Shown in pieces: positions 34,915-45,900 of a DNA stretch of 64,000 bases. This stretch comes from Desulfosporosinus nitroreducens. Its GTDB lineage: Bacteria; Bacillota; Desulfitobacteriia; Desulfitobacteriales; Desulfitobacteriaceae. The number at the start of each line of letters is the position of its first letter. Position 1 is the first letter of the stretch. The notes beneath the pieces were generated by a model. The model had not been told where the DNA came from. It made no database searches and saw nothing but the letters and a program-made list of their open reading frames with translations. Where the stretch lies: assembly GCF_023897015.1 (NCBI RefSeq), contig NZ_JAMHFY010000002.1:1-64000 (forward strand), read 5' to 3'. A program made the translations under genes and the position numbers.

Positions 34915-35275
34915 TGTCTTACCTCTTTCCTTGTCCAAACTTGAGAAAGTATAGTTGTTGATAAGGTTGCAAATCAAAGTGAATGATTATTAGATTATTA
35001 ACAAAACACCTATTTTATTTAGAATGTAACACTTGTTTCATATTAAGTCAACGAGCGAAATGCAAATCAGTATATCTTTTTTATCTATGGAAATTTTTCA
35101 CTAATGGGATTCGTTATTATTGTGAAAAGTTCCAAACTTAAGTAGGCTTTGGTTTTATGAGTTGTAAACGCGCAGATGCCTTTGCTTATCCTCAATTTTA
35201 TATGAAAAATGAGATCAGGAATTAGCATATATGGAGGAAAACTCGGTGGTAGAGAGGAGGACTGTGTGATGACAG
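34915..35275. other. 360-bp gap between divergent genes
   Basis: A/T-rich. I see no gene; it should hold the promoter of the minus-strand ChrB/Fet genes and the lost 5' part of the kinase gene. Confidence 0.4.
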
Positions 35276-36138
35276 TTGAACTCAAGAAAAAAGCCAATTG
35301 TACAATTAGTCAATTTCGCAGAAACTATCGGTCAAGGGAAATACGATGCTACACTCAAAATTAATCGCTGGGCAAACCGTGAAATTGTTACCTTATTGGG
35401 GAGTTTTAATGAGATGGCCGGTAACATTCTGGAGACATCCCAAAAGATGGAAGCTGCTCAGAAGGCCAGTAAGACATTATTACAGAAAATTATCCATGCC
35501 CAAGAGGAAGAACGGGCTAGGGTATCGAGAGAACTTCATGATGAAACGAATCAATGTTTAGCAGCTATCAATCTAGGGCTAGACCGAATGTACGAAGAAG
35601 AGGAAGTTGCTAAGAGTAAACAATTAAGTAAGGAATTGCAAAAGATTGTCATGCAGGCGAGTACTGATTTAAAACGCTTGGCCTGGGAGCTTCGACCAAG
35701 CGCCATTGATAAAGTAGGTCTAACCTTAGCGATTCAAAATTATGTCGATACCTTTACTAAAAACTATCATATTAACGTCAGCTGTACTTGTGAACTTGCC
35801 GATGACGATGTTTTAGATGGGGAAACGAGTATTGTAGTCTATCGGATCATTCAAGAAGCCTTGACCAATATTGTGAAACATGCTAAAGCAGATCAAGTTG
35901 AAATCATCCTCACGAAGGCTCCTGAACGGCTTATGGTCATCATTGAGGATAACGGTAAAGGTTTTGATGCGGCGAACGTGCTTGACCTTGAAAAAAGATC
36001 ATCCGGTAAGCACACCACTTTGGGGCTTTATGGAATGATGGAAAGAGCTGAACTCATGGAGGGAATTTGGTGATCGAGTCAGAAGCCGGACTAGGCACGA
36101 CCATCTATCTTACGGTTCCTTTATCTTGTGGAAGTTGA
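35276..36138 (+). pseudogene. NarL-system sensor histidine kinase, 5' truncated and frameshifted
   Basis: From about 35285 the frame starts inside a HAMP domain (LVNFAETIGQGKYDATLKIN), followed by the HisKA_3 H-box EEERARVSRELHDETNQCLA and a HATPase_c domain (IVYRIIQEALTNIVKHAK-like block, IIEDNGKGFDAANV, LGLYGMMERAELM). The sensor and membrane helices are missing. Near 36066 one A is lost from a run (AAA to AA): the frame stops at 36073, but the shifted frame continues VIESEAGLGTTIYLTVPLS to 36138, the true end. It is a paralog of the kinase at 38485. Confidence 0.82.
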
Positions 36139-36146
36139 GGTGCCTC

Positions 36147-36796
36147 ATGAAAATAAGAATGGTTATTGCAGATGATCACGAAATATTTCGCAAAGGGCTA
36201 GTGTCCTTGTTCAAGAGCCAGCAGAGCTTTGAGGTAATCGGGAGGCCGGTTACGGGGAGGAGGTCATGATAGGTCTTGAAAAAAACGAACCGGATGTCCT
36301 CCTGCTCGATATTAGTATGCCAAACGTTAATGGTCTGAAGGTCATTCCTCTGATAAGAAAGCAATTCCCGAAAGTAAAGATTATTCTCTTGACCAAGCAT
36401 GACGAGACACCCTTTTTAAATAAAGCGCTGGCTCTCGGAGTCAACGGATATGTCTTAAAAACCACCGGGGAAGAAGAACTATTTAAAGCGATTAGAAGAG
36501 TACAAAACGGAGAAATTGCCGTCGACCCTTTTTTAGCAGGAGAACTTTTACGGCTCAACATGGCAGGACAACTAGCCAAGAAGAAAAATACAGAGAGTTC
36601 AGGAGCCAATTTGTCTGAGCGTGAAGTGGAAGTCTTGAAATTAGTCGCCAGGGGGTATACTGACAAGGAAATTTCTGAAATGCTGAACATTAGTGTCAAA
36701 ACGGTGGAAAAGCATAAGCTAAAGATTAAAGATAAGACAGGTTCAAAAAGATTAGCCAGTTTAATTAAATTTGCTATGGAAAACGGCTATATGTGA
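36147..36796 (+). pseudogene. NarL/FixJ-type response regulator, frameshifted in the receiver domain
   Basis: ATG 36147 opens MKIRMVIADDHEIFRKGLVS (acidic pair Asp9-Asp10). Near 36241 a G run is one base short: the first frame runs out, the shifted frame goes on GYGEEVMIGLEKNEPDVLLL and DISMP (phospho-Asp), KP-like residues and a LuxR-type HTH (LSEREVEVLKLVARGYTDKE). With one G restored the protein would be a normal 215-220 residue regulator. It is paired with the broken kinase just upstream. Confidence 0.85.
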
Positions 36797-36805
36797 CAAG
36801 AATGG

Positions 36806-36852
36806 GAATCGGCTAACGCCAGGTTATGGGGTTATAGCTGACTCCCTTTTAT
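36806..36852 (+). terminator. Terminator after the broken two-component system
   Basis: GGGAATCGGCT and AGCTGACTCCC pair with one mismatch and one wobble, followed by TTTTATT. Confidence 0.6.
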
Positions 36853-36956
36853 TAACTCACAACATAGTTAGTTATGAGGGGTTTCCCTGTATGATAGGGG
36901 TTTTCTCTTATTTACAAACTTGAAGTTTAAGACAATAATGATCATACCATCTCCAA

Positions 36957-37163
36957 TGCTGGCATTACGATGGCGAGATTCCTATCATGGGTCTTCCTGG
37001 ATGTGTGATGTACAGCAAAGCTTCAGCCTTTGATATTATTCTCCCCCGAATTTTAGCTGGTGAGAGATTAGAGAAGCAAGATTTGCTTGAACTAGCACAC
37101 GGTGGACTTTGTCTCCAATGTTCAGAGTGCAGATATCCGGTTTGCCCATTAGGGAAGGCCTAG
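36957..37163 (+). pseudogene. C-terminal remnant of a molybdopterin-binding (MoeA/Mog-like) protein
   Basis: An open stretch without a start gives EIPIMGLPGCVMYSKASAFD, ILPRILAGERLE and HGGLCLQCSECRYPVCPLGK, ending at 37163. The GLPGC block and the C-terminal cysteine cluster are those of the molybdopterin-binding proteins encoded near molybdoenzymes. Only about the last 65 residues are left. Confidence 0.65.
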
Positions 37164-37221
37164 AGAAGGAGCGTTTGATACAAGTATCTTCTTACGTTCA
37201 ATATGAAAGGAAGCGATTAGT

Positions 37222-37410
37222 ATGTTAACAACGTTTGGAATTCTCACACCAACGACTGCCGTGGTATTGCTAGTTGTTGCGGTCATTATCTTTGGACCCG
37301 GAAAATTACCGGATTTAGGTAAGTCCTTAGGTCGGGGAATTAAGGAGTTTAGATCAGCGACTACTGATTTAGAGAATGTTGAAAGTACCAAGGATTTAAA
37401 AAAAGGTTAG
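37222..37410 (+). CDS. tatA: Twin-arginine translocase subunit TatA/E
   Basis: 62 residues: one membrane helix, the hinge FGPGKLPDLGKSLGRGIKEF and a short amphipathic, acidic tail, the standard TatA design. ATG 37222 follows AAAGGAAGCG. Two of the proteins encoded downstream (the Fe-S subunit and the molybdopterin subunit) carry twin-arginine signals, so a dedicated TatA in this island is coherent. Confidence 0.9.
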   Translation: MLTTFGILTPTTAVVLLVVAVIIFGPGKLPDLGKSLGRGIKEFRSATTDLENVESTKDLKKG

Positions 37411-37562
37411 GATAATATGTTCAGATGAACCTCTGGACGTAGTCCAAAAACTGACATTTGATAGTATACCATAACTCAATTATAATAAAACAACATTGTG
37501 ACCATAAAAATGACTCGCGAAAAAGTTGTTATAAATATATTATTATCGTTGAGGTGAATTAG

Positions 37563-38480
37563 ATGAGCAGTACAATTCGATGGATCTTAACTCTATTCAC
37601 TATTATCGGTATTGCTTTATCATTAATCGGCTGTAGTAAAACTGAGCCAGTTAAATATGTGACGCTTTCTAATTTAGAGCCAGTGTCGTCTCCGGAACAA
37701 GGGTCCAAAGATACTCTCCGTGTGGCTTTGGCTGTTGGTTTATCCCCCACGCAGAGTATAGCCAAGTACCAGACTCTTACCACTTACCTGTCCGAGAAAT
37801 TAAACCGACCCGTTGAATTGATTCAGAAGAAAACCTATAAAGAAGTCGATGACTTGATCGAAGAAGGAAACGTAGATATTGCTTTTGTCTGCTCATCATC
37901 TTATGTAATTGGTCATGAGAAATTCGGCGAGCGTCTGATAGCTGTACCGATTACGAATGGATCACCGTATTATCAATCGGTGATCATCGCAAATGCTAAT
38001 ACAGATATACGGAATTGGTCACAACTACAAGGCCGCAGCTTTGCTTTTGTCGATCCTCAGTCCACATCAGGAGCCTTATATGCCATGAGTCAAGTGAAAG
38101 AACGCGGTGGTCTGAATTATTTCAAAAGTTATATCTACACCTATGGTCACAGCAATTCCATCGCGGCGGTTCGCGATCGTCTGGTAGACGCAGCAGCAGT
38201 GGATAATTATACGTTGACCTCTGCTTTAGCAAGTTCACCACAGTTGACTAATACGATCCGAATTATTGATAATTCACCTGAATATGCCAATAATCCTGTT
38301 GTGGCGAGCCCCAGACTGGATGAACAAACTTATTTAGCCGTTCAGGCTGCTCTAATTAATATGGATCAGGATTCTTCAGGGCAGGATGCCTTGAAAATGG
38401 CTGGATATGAGCGGTTTGATTTGTTGGAAGATAACTTTTATGGTTCAGTAAGGCACCTGCTTGAGCTGATTAAGGAGTGA
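37563..38480 (+). CDS. PhnD-type periplasmic-binding lipoprotein
   Basis: 305 residues. A lipoprotein signal (ALSLIGC, Cys24) precedes a phosphonate/phosphate-binding (PhnD, PF12974) domain: RVALAVGLSPTQSIAKYQTL, DDLIEEGNVDIAFVCSSSY, GRSFAFVDPQSTSGALY. It is followed four bases later by a sensor kinase and then a response regulator. In TtrS-type kinases a PhnD-like domain is the sensor part of the kinase itself; here it is a separate lipoprotein, most likely the signal receptor of this two-component system rather than part of an ABC importer, since no permease or ATPase is near. Confidence 0.85.
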   Translation: MSSTIRWILTLFTIIGIALSLIGCSKTEPVKYVTLSNLEPVSSPEQGSKDTLRVALAVGLSPTQSIAKYQTLTTYLSEKLNRPVELIQKKTYKEVDDLIEEGNVDIAFVCSSSYVIGHEKFGERLIAVPITNGSPYYQSVIIANANTDIRNWSQLQGRSFAFVDPQSTSGALYAMSQVKERGGLNYFKSYIYTYGHSNSIAAVRDRLVDAAAVDNYTLTSALASSPQLTNTIRIIDNSPEYANNPVVASPRLDEQTYLAVQAALINMDQDSSGQDALKMAGYERFDLLEDNFYGSVRHLLELIKE

Positions 38481-38484
38481 GGCT

Positions 38485-39930
38485 ATGAGCTTAGTCCTGC
38501 AAAAAGCGTTAAGCCGTTTGTTAGGCGTTACATTGAGATCTAAAATTATGGGGCTTGTCATAAGCCTGCTCCTGATTTTAGCAGCGGCTGCCATATTCCA
38601 AACCGAACGCAGTATCAATCCTTTCTTGAATCAGCAGTTGGACATTCAGGGGATTTCAACAGGCAAGTATATTGCTGATCGCAGCCCGGAATATATTTAT
38701 CGCTGGGATTTATTTAAACTTTATGCCTTGGTGCGTGATGCTCGAAACAGCAATGAAAACATTCGCTATATTTTTATTGTCGACCCCGAAGATAAGGTGC
38801 TAGTGAATACATTTGGGAATGCTTTACCGAGTGGGTTGTTAAAAGCCAACCAAGTCGGAGCTAGTGAAATGGATCATGTCAGTGTGATCGACACTGAAGA
38901 AGGGTTAATTCGCGATATCGCTCTACCCATATCCGGTGGAAAGTTAGGAACCGTTCGCATTGGAATGTCCGTGAAGGGAATAACTAAAGCCAGATCCAAT
39001 CTATTAACGGGCATAATTATTGTGACGTTTTCTGTATTACTGGTGGGTATCTATTTTGCTTACCTGCTCTCGCATATTCTGGCAAAGCCCTATCGGAGAA
39101 TGATGGAAGCCACCAAAATCATTGCAGAGGGTGATTTGAGCTATCGCTTGCCCGAGTCGGGCATTCAGGACGAAGGCGGGCAGCTAACTCAAGCTTTTAA
39201 TGGGATGATTGAAACTATGGAAATTTCAGATCACAAGATCAAAGAGCTCAGCATCATGCGCCGAGGTTTGGCACAGAAGGTTATGGGTTTACAAGAAGAG
39301 GAACGAATTCACTTGGCGCGGGAACTGCACGATGAGACGAGCCAGTCGTTAGCTTCTCTTCGTCTCGGTTTAAAATATGCGGAAGAAGCACACAATCTTG
39401 AAGAGGTTAAAAATCGATTAACAGAGGTTAGGAAGTTCCTGGATGAGACATTTAGTGGGATACGCCGACTTGTGACTGAACTTCGACCCTGTGTTCTTGA
39501 AGAAGGAGAACTTGGTCAGGCAATCAAACGATATGCTCAAGAATACGAAAATCGGTTTGGAATTGAAGTGGACATCACAATAGCCGACATTCCCAACGGG
39601 CTCTCTAAGGAGGTGGCTAGCTCTCTTTACCGGATTGTTCAGGAGGTTCTCACGAATGTAGCCCGTCACGCCAAAGCTAGTCAAGTAAGTATTGTGCTAA
39701 TGTTAAATTCTCATTTGGGAGATATTAATCTTACGATAGAGGATAATGGAATTGGTTTTAATGTGCCGGAAGTGATGGCAAATAGAGTGGAAAACCGGAA
39801 ATTTGGTCTATTTGGGATTCAGGAGAGGGTAATGGCTTTTGGCGGAACGTCACAGATTGAGTCCTCTCCAGGTCAAGGAACGACGATTTACGTTAAAGTT
39901 CCGGGGAGTGCGAATGTATGGAGAAAATAA
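38485..39930 (+). CDS. NarL-system sensor histidine kinase
   Basis: 481 residues. Membrane helix 1 (about 18-38), extracytoplasmic region to about 170, helix 2 (about 173-197), HAMP, HisKA_3 dimerisation domain with RIHLARELHDETSQSLASLR (phospho-accepting His near 275) and HATPase_c ending with GQGTTIYVKVPG. ATG 38485 is four bases from the lipoprotein stop; the 3' end overlaps the response regulator gene by 13 bases. Expected to sense, together with the lipoprotein, the electron acceptor used by the oxidoreductase downstream. Confidence 0.9.
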   Translation: MSLVLQKALSRLLGVTLRSKIMGLVISLLLILAAAAIFQTERSINPFLNQQLDIQGISTGKYIADRSPEYIYRWDLFKLYALVRDARNSNENIRYIFIVDPEDKVLVNTFGNALPSGLLKANQVGASEMDHVSVIDTEEGLIRDIALPISGGKLGTVRIGMSVKGITKARSNLLTGIIIVTFSVLLVGIYFAYLLSHILAKPYRRMMEATKIIAEGDLSYRLPESGIQDEGGQLTQAFNGMIETMEISDHKIKELSIMRRGLAQKVMGLQEEERIHLARELHDETSQSLASLRLGLKYAEEAHNLEEVKNRLTEVRKFLDETFSGIRRLVTELRPCVLEEGELGQAIKRYAQEYENRFGIEVDITIADIPNGLSKEVASSLYRIVQEVLTNVARHAKASQVSIVLMLNSHLGDINLTIEDNGIGFNVPEVMANRVENRKFGLFGIQERVMAFGGTSQIESSPGQGTTIYVKVPGSANVWRK

Positions 39931-40562
39931 CGGTAATGCTCGTTGATGATCATCAGGTCATGAGGAAAGGATTACGTTTGGTGCTGGAGGACAAGGGAGA
40001 CATTGAGGTGATCGCTGAAGCATCCACCGGCGAAGAGGCGATTGATTTAATAGATCGGATTTCAATGGATGTAGTAATCATGGATCTTAGTTTACCAGGA
40101 CTAAATGGGATCGAAGCTATTAAGAAGATCAAAGCGCTTAAGCCCGAGCAGCGTGTCCTTGCGCTCACAATGCATGAGGATTCTGTATTTTTAGAGAAGG
40201 TGCTGTCTGCTGGAGGGAACGGTTTTGTGCTGAAACGCGTGGCAGATGTAGAACTTATAACAGCCATTAAAGCTGTTAATCGAGGAGAAGTGTATGTTGA
40301 TACCAGCTTTCAACGCTATCTTATAACTCGGGCTATGAAGCCCGAAGGACAAGGGAAAAGCCGAGGATCTGTTGATCTAACTCCAAGGGAAAAAGAAATT
40401 TTGCAGCATGTTGCTTTGGGATATTCAAATCAAGAAATTGCGGAAAAACTGATCATTAGTGTTAAAACAGTTGAAAATCACAAGACCAGAATTAAAGATA
40501 AATTAGAAATAACCAGCCGATCGAAGCTGGTGCGTTATGCCATGGAACAAGGCTTGATATAG
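39918..40562 (+). CDS. NarL/FixJ-family response regulator
   Basis: 214 residues. Receiver domain with MLVDDHQVMRKGLRLVLE, phospho-Asp in VIMDLSLPG and lysine in KR near residue 106; LuxR-type HTH LTPREKEILQHVALGYSNQE near residue 150 and ISVKTVENHKTRIKDKL. Overlaps the kinase gene. It should activate the ttrB-like promoter region at 40590-40680. Confidence 0.92.
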   Translation: MEKITVMLVDDHQVMRKGLRLVLEDKGDIEVIAEASTGEEAIDLIDRISMDVVIMDLSLPGLNGIEAIKKIKALKPEQRVLALTMHEDSVFLEKVLSAGGNGFVLKRVADVELITAIKAVNRGEVYVDTSFQRYLITRAMKPEGQGKSRGSVDLTPREKEILQHVALGYSNQEIAEKLIISVKTVENHKTRIKDKLEITSRSKLVRYAMEQGLI

Positions 40563-40586
40563 GGGAAATCCCCTATATCAAGCCTT
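40549..40586. terminator. 17-bp perfect hairpin over the response-regulator stop
   Basis: AAGGCTTGATATAGGGG and its exact complement enclose AAAT and span the stop codon. No T tract follows. It may end the regulatory transcript weakly or protect the 3' end. Confidence 0.6.
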
Positions 40587-40682
40587 AAAATTTGAAGAGA
40601 ACTCTTCATGCGTCAAAAGTTTGTGAAGAATATAATTAAAATATGATTGTCATAATTAGCAGAAATATAGGAGGGACACGGC

Positions 40683-41570
40683 ATGTCCGAAATTACCAAG
40701 GAGGAAGGAACCCAGAAAGTATCACGGCGTCAAATTATTTCCGATCTCGCTAAAGCGACATTTGGGCTAGCAGCGGGAGTTGCTGTCGTATCAGCAACCA
40801 AAGTTCAAGCAGAACCTTCTGGTGCACCGCAGGAGCAACTGCCTCAGTCGCTTTCCAAGCAAATCCCTCAGGATCAGATGGTTTTACGGATGCAACGGGA
40901 ACTTTATACAGCAATGCAAAAGCCAGTTGACCAAAGACAGTGGGCTATGGTTATTGATCAGCGCAAGTGTGTCGGTTGCTCATCATGTACCGTAGGGTGC
41001 AAGGCGGAAAACAAATTGCCCCCGGGAGTCATTTATCGACCGGTAATAGAGGAAGAGTACGGAACATTTCCCAATGTTGCTCGCCGCTTTTTGCCGCGTC
41101 CCTGTATGCACTGTACTAATTCTCCATGTACCAAGGTTTGCCCTGTAGGAGCTACCTACAAACGGGAGGATGGAATTGTCAGTATTGATTACGATAAATG
41201 TATTGGTTGTCGTTACTGTATTTCAGCTTGTCCTTATGGAGCTAGAACCTTTGACTGGGGAGATTACTATACCGAGGGAACTCCTGAGCTCCAAAAATAT
41301 GAATTGGAACCAGCTTTTGAGTACGGGGAAAAAAGAGCACGAACAAAAAACGAATCTCCCATTAATAACACTAGAAAGTGCCACTTTTGCTTACATCGTT
41401 TAAATGCAGGAATGCTTCCAATGTGTGTTACCACCTGTATCGGGCGTGCTACGTATTTCGGAGATAAAAGTAACCCGGAAAGTTTGGTGTCCGAACTGAT
41501 CGGAAGTTCACGTGTGCTGCGGCTTAAGGAAGAGCTTGGTACAGAGCCAAACGTTTATTACTTGCTTTAG
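40683..41570 (+). CDS. Fe-S subunit of a DMSO-reductase-family enzyme (TtrB/SrdB-like), Tat-exported
   Basis: 295 residues. A twin-arginine type signal ([20 protein letters not shown]) precedes a four-cluster ferredoxin domain: [49 protein letters not shown], and [20 protein letters not shown]. This is the electron-transfer subunit between the membrane anchor and the catalytic subunit. ATG 40683 follows ATAGGAGGGA. Gene order Fe-S subunit, NrfD subunit, catalytic subunit equals ttrBCA of tetrathionate reductase and srdBCA of selenate reductase. Confidence 0.88.
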   Translation: MSEITKEEGTQKVSRRQIISDLAKATFGLAAGVAVVSATKVQAEPSGAPQEQLPQSLSKQIPQDQMVLRMQRELYTAMQKPVDQRQWAMVIDQRKCVGCSSCTVGCKAENKLPPGVIYRPVIEEEYGTFPNVARRFLPRPCMHCTNSPCTKVCPVGATYKREDGIVSIDYDKCIGCRYCISACPYGARTFDWGDYYTEGTPELQKYELEPAFEYGEKRARTKNESPINNTRKCHFCLHRLNAGMLPMCVTTCIGRATYFGDKSNPESLVSELIGSSRVLRLKEELGTEPNVYYLL

Positions 41571-41576
41571 AGGAAA

Positions 41577-41630
41577 GGGGACACACCTCCTTATTAAGAA
41601 CAATTATATGTCGCTCGGAGGAATGTCCCC
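41577..41630 (+). promoter_or_regulatory. Intercistronic hairpin between the Fe-S and NrfD genes
   Basis: GGGGACA-CACCTCC pairs with GGAGGAA-TGTCCCC as a long interrupted stem in the 80-bp gap. It may set relative expression or mRNA stability within the operon. Confidence 0.5.
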
Positions 41631-41650
41631 AATAAAGAAGGAGGGTTAAC

Positions 41651-42952
41651 ATGCTGAAGCGTTTTTACTATAGTTTGCTGCTCCTATTGACAGGAGTAGG
41701 TTTCTGGGCTTTAGGTGTCCGTTTCATGGACGGAATGAATGTCACGAATTTAACGAGCTATTTTAGTTGGGGATTATGGGTCGTCTTCTATATTTTCTTT
41801 ATTGGATTGTCTGCCGGTTCGTTTCTGTTATCGACGATGATTTATGTGTTTAAGATGCATGCCTTGGAAAAGGTCGGGCGTATCTCCCTCTTAAGCGCTC
41901 TAATTTCTCTGGTCGCCGGACTTATGTTTGTTCTTATCGATCTGGGTCACCCGGAGAGGTTTTGGCATACTTTGGTTTATCGTAATATGAGTTCTGTCTT
42001 AGAATGGGAAATTCACTTTTACCTGCTTTATATCTTACTTGTTCTAGGTGAACTGTGGTTGGTAATGCGGGATGATCTCTCAGCCATGTCTCTGAATCAA
42101 ATAGGGATTCGCAGAATCCTTGGGAAAGTCCTTTCCTTAGGATATAGAACCTCGCCAACGTCAGAAGGACGAACCCAACAAATCCATACTGCCGAGCGTT
42201 GGGTGAGAATCTTAGGAATGATAGGAATTCCTATGGCCATAGGTGTTCATGGGGGTACAGGTTCGATTTTCGCAGTACAGATTGCGAAGCCCTTTTGGAA
42301 CAATAGTATCGTACCGATCATTTTTATCGTCTCGGCTTTGGTTTCCGGATCTGCTCTTGTGACGTTTCTCTATGCCTTCTTTGGCAAGAAAGACTCGGAT
42401 AAACCCAACGTTCTTGCGTCCTTGACGAACCTACTCATTCTCTTCATTGGGGTCGACCTTATTTTGGTTTTAGCGGAATTCCTTGTTGGACTATATAGCG
42501 GGATTCCGGAAGATATGCATTCTCTGAAAGCTGTGGTCACCGGACAATACGGACTCATTTTCTGGCTCGGTCAAATCGGTATGGCTGCTATCTTGCCGAT
42601 CCTCTTGATTCGTTTATCTCGTATAAATGGTTCAGAGGTTATGAAGGGATTGGCCGGTCTGTCTACCGTGATTGGAATTATTGCTGTGCGCATCAATCTC
42701 GTCCTCCCGGCCTACGTTTCACCCCAAATTCCTGGTTTAGAAAATGCCTATGTGGATTCTCGCCTTGTTTATGATTACTTCCCGAGTTCCATTGAAATAC
42801 TAAGCACACTCGGAATCATTGCCTTTGTGGTATTACTGTTTAGCATTGCCTGGGAATTGCTCCCAATTGTTAGCAACAATGATCCCAAAACTTCTGGAAG
42901 GAGGACTGAAAATTATGGAATCGACACCAAAGGGACAACTCACACGGCGTGA
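41651..42952 (+). CDS. NrfD/PsrC-type membrane anchor (TtrC/SrdC-like)
   Basis: 433 residues, about nine to ten membrane helices; MTNLTSYFSWGLWVVFYIFF-like first helices and GHPERFW, a block conserved in polysulfide reductase-type anchors. It should oxidise menaquinol and feed the Fe-S subunit. ATG 41651 follows AAGGAGGG. Its 3' end overlaps the catalytic-subunit gene by 38 bases. Confidence 0.88.
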   Translation: MLKRFYYSLLLLLTGVGFWALGVRFMDGMNVTNLTSYFSWGLWVVFYIFFIGLSAGSFLLSTMIYVFKMHALEKVGRISLLSALISLVAGLMFVLIDLGHPERFWHTLVYRNMSSVLEWEIHFYLLYILLVLGELWLVMRDDLSAMSLNQIGIRRILGKVLSLGYRTSPTSEGRTQQIHTAERWVRILGMIGIPMAIGVHGGTGSIFAVQIAKPFWNNSIVPIIFIVSALVSGSALVTFLYAFFGKKDSDKPNVLASLTNLLILFIGVDLILVLAEFLVGLYSGIPEDMHSLKAVVTGQYGLIFWLGQIGMAAILPILLIRLSRINGSEVMKGLAGLSTVIGIIAVRINLVLPAYVSPQIPGLENAYVDSRLVYDYFPSSIEILSTLGIIAFVVLLFSIAWELLPIVSNNDPKTSGRRTENYGIDTKGTTHTA

Positions 42953-45900
42953 TTTTTTGAAGAGTACCGCATTTCTTGGAGGAACGGGACTTTTAGCGAC
43001 TCAAGCGGGAATTTTCGGCAAGATCGGTAAAGCCAATGCTGCAACCGAGACAAACGGTGACGCTTATGAATTAGCAAAACCTGAAAATGTTCTTTATACG
43101 TGCTGTTTGCAGTGTACAGTTGCCTGTTCGATCAAAACGAAAGTATATGATGGGGTGTTGTCTAAGATTGACGGAAATCCCTATAGCCCAGCCAACATGG
43201 TTCCGAACCTCCCCTATAACTTGCCTCTGGAAGATGCCGTTAGAGTGGATGGAAAACTTTGCCCTAAAGGACAAGCTGGGATTCAGCACGTCTACGATCC
43301 GTATCGCTTGCGCAAAGTGCTTAAGCGAGCAGGTGCCCGGGGATCAGGAAAATGGAACGTGATTCCTTTTGAACAGGCCGTCGATGAAATCGTTAATGGC
43401 GGGCAATTGTTTAATGAGATTGGGGAAGATCGTCAGGTTCCCGGACTCAAGGATATTGCAGTTTTACGGGATGCCAAATTAGCTAAAGATATGGCTGCCG
43501 ACATTGCCGACCTACGGAAAAAGAAAATTACAGTGGCACAATTCCAGGAGAAGTACAAAGATCACTTAGATGTGCTCATTGATCCGAACCATCCTGATTT
43601 AGGGCCTAAGAATAATCAGTTTCTCTTCCAAGTGGGCCGTATTCATAATGGCCGTATCGAATTTACGAAACGTTTTGTTAATAATGCTCTGGGTAGTGTG
43701 AACTGGATTGAAAAAACCTCACTTTGTGGACAGACCAGTAATAAAGCCTGGGTTCGCTCGACAATGGATTACAAGGAAGGAAAGTGGACCGGTGGGGTCA
43801 AAGCACCTCGTCCGGACTGGGCTAACATCGAGTTTACGCTGGTGCTCGGTACGATAGTTTTTGAAGCGAACTACGGCCCTGTACAGGAAAGTGAACCGAT
43901 TACGGAAGGTTTGGCCAGCGGCCGCTTGAAACTCGCGGTAGCCGATCCGCGCTTGACCAAGGTTGCCAGCAAAGCTTGGAAATGGTTGCCTTTGAAACCT
44001 GGAACTGATGCAGCCTTAGGCCTGGCGATGATTCGTTGGATTTTAGAGAATAGTCGCTATGATCAAAAGTATTTAGAAAACGCGAACTCTGCTGCCGCAA
44101 AAGCAGACGGTGAACCTTCTTGGAGTGATGCCAGTTATCTGGTCAAGGTGAAGGATGGTCGACCAGGTAAATACCTGCGTGCGGATGAAGTGGGGCTTGG
44201 GAATAAGGAGCAGTTCGTTGTGTACCGCAGTGGGAATTTTGTTGCGGTCGATCCTAATGATACAGAAAAGCCTGTTGAAGGGGATATTCTTGTTGATACC
44301 GTGTTTAAGGAGATCCAGCTCAAAACCTCGTTACAACTCGTGAGAGAAGAGGCCTTTAAACAAACCTTAGATCAGTATGCGGAAATAACGGGACTCAAGG
44401 TTCAAGATATCATCGATGTGGCCCGGGAGTTTACCTCCCATGGCAAAAAAGCAGCGGTTGAATTTTATCGCGGATCAGTCAAGCATACCAATGGCTGGTA
44501 TAACGCCCAAGCCCTGATTGCCTTAAATTATCTTATTGGCAACCCGGATTGGAAGGGCGGCCTTGTTAAACCGGCGGGCGGATGGGATTATATCGGTTCT
44601 AAACCAAATAAGCCCTATGACATGGGCAAATTACATCCTGGCAAATTAAGCGCTTTTGGTGTGCCGATTACCAAGGAGACTTGGCAGTATGAAGAGTCCA
44701 CCCTCTTTTCCGGCTATCCGGCTAAGAGACCTTGGTATCCTTTCAGTGGAAATGTAGCTCAGGAAACCTGGCCTTCCATCGCGGATGGTTACCCCTATCC
44801 CATTAAAGCCGTTCTCCTTTCCAGTCATACGCCTATGTATTCCGTTCCCGGTGGTACGCACCAGTTAAGGACTTTGCTCGATCCCCAAAAAGTTCCGCTT
44901 CTGATTGCCTGCGACATTGTAATTGGAGAAACCAGTATGTATGCTGACTATATTTTCCCGGATATAACCTATCTGGAGCGCTGGTCTGTCGGTCAAGGTC
45001 CACACCATGTTCGCGTCAAGTCGACGGCGGTACGCCAACCCGTTATTCCGGCTTTAACTGAGACTGTAGAATTTGACGGGGAACAGTTGCCCATGTCCTT
45101 AGAAACGTTAATGATGGCAATTTCTAAGAAACTGAATCTTTCCGGCTTCGGTTCCAATGCTTTTGGCTCTGGAGTACCCCTGAAACGTCCTGAAGATTTT
45201 TATCTTAAACTGATGGCCAATGTAGCTTACGGGGATAAAGAAGGTGATGTAGTTCCTGAGGCTAATGACCAAGAACTCAATTTGTTTACGGAAAGCCGCA
45301 GACATCTGTCTCCTGCCGTATTTAATGAACAAGCTTGGCAAAAAGCTGTAAAACCAGAAGACTGGCGAAAGGTTGTTACCGTCTTAAACCGGGGTGGACG
45401 TTTTGAAAGTATCGATAAGGCCTATGTAGGGTCACAACAACGCTATATTTTAGGCGGTATAAAACGTTTCTATATCGAAGAAGTAGCGACCAGCCGTCAT
45501 TCGATGAACGGAAACTATTTCTCAGGCTATGGGATCTATCAGGAAATTCAAGATTCCATGGGTAAAAAGATTGAAGTGGAGGGAGACCTTAAGCTCATCA
45601 CGCATAAAGAGGTCTTTGTCACTCAATCCAGAACCATTAGCAACTATTGGTCTGAACTCAGTTTACAACCTGAAAACTATGTTCAGATCAGTCGCCAAGA
45701 TGCTCAGAGACTTGGCCTTAAAAACGGAGACATGGTACGAGTTAAATCACAGAGCAACCCGGAAGGGGTACAAGATTTAGGCAATGGTCAACAACGATTT
45801 GTTGAAGGAAAAGTCAAAACAATGGAAGGAATTCGCCCGGGAGTCGTTGCTGTTTCTACGGGGTATGGGCACTGGGCTTTTGGATCAAGTGATGTGGTAG

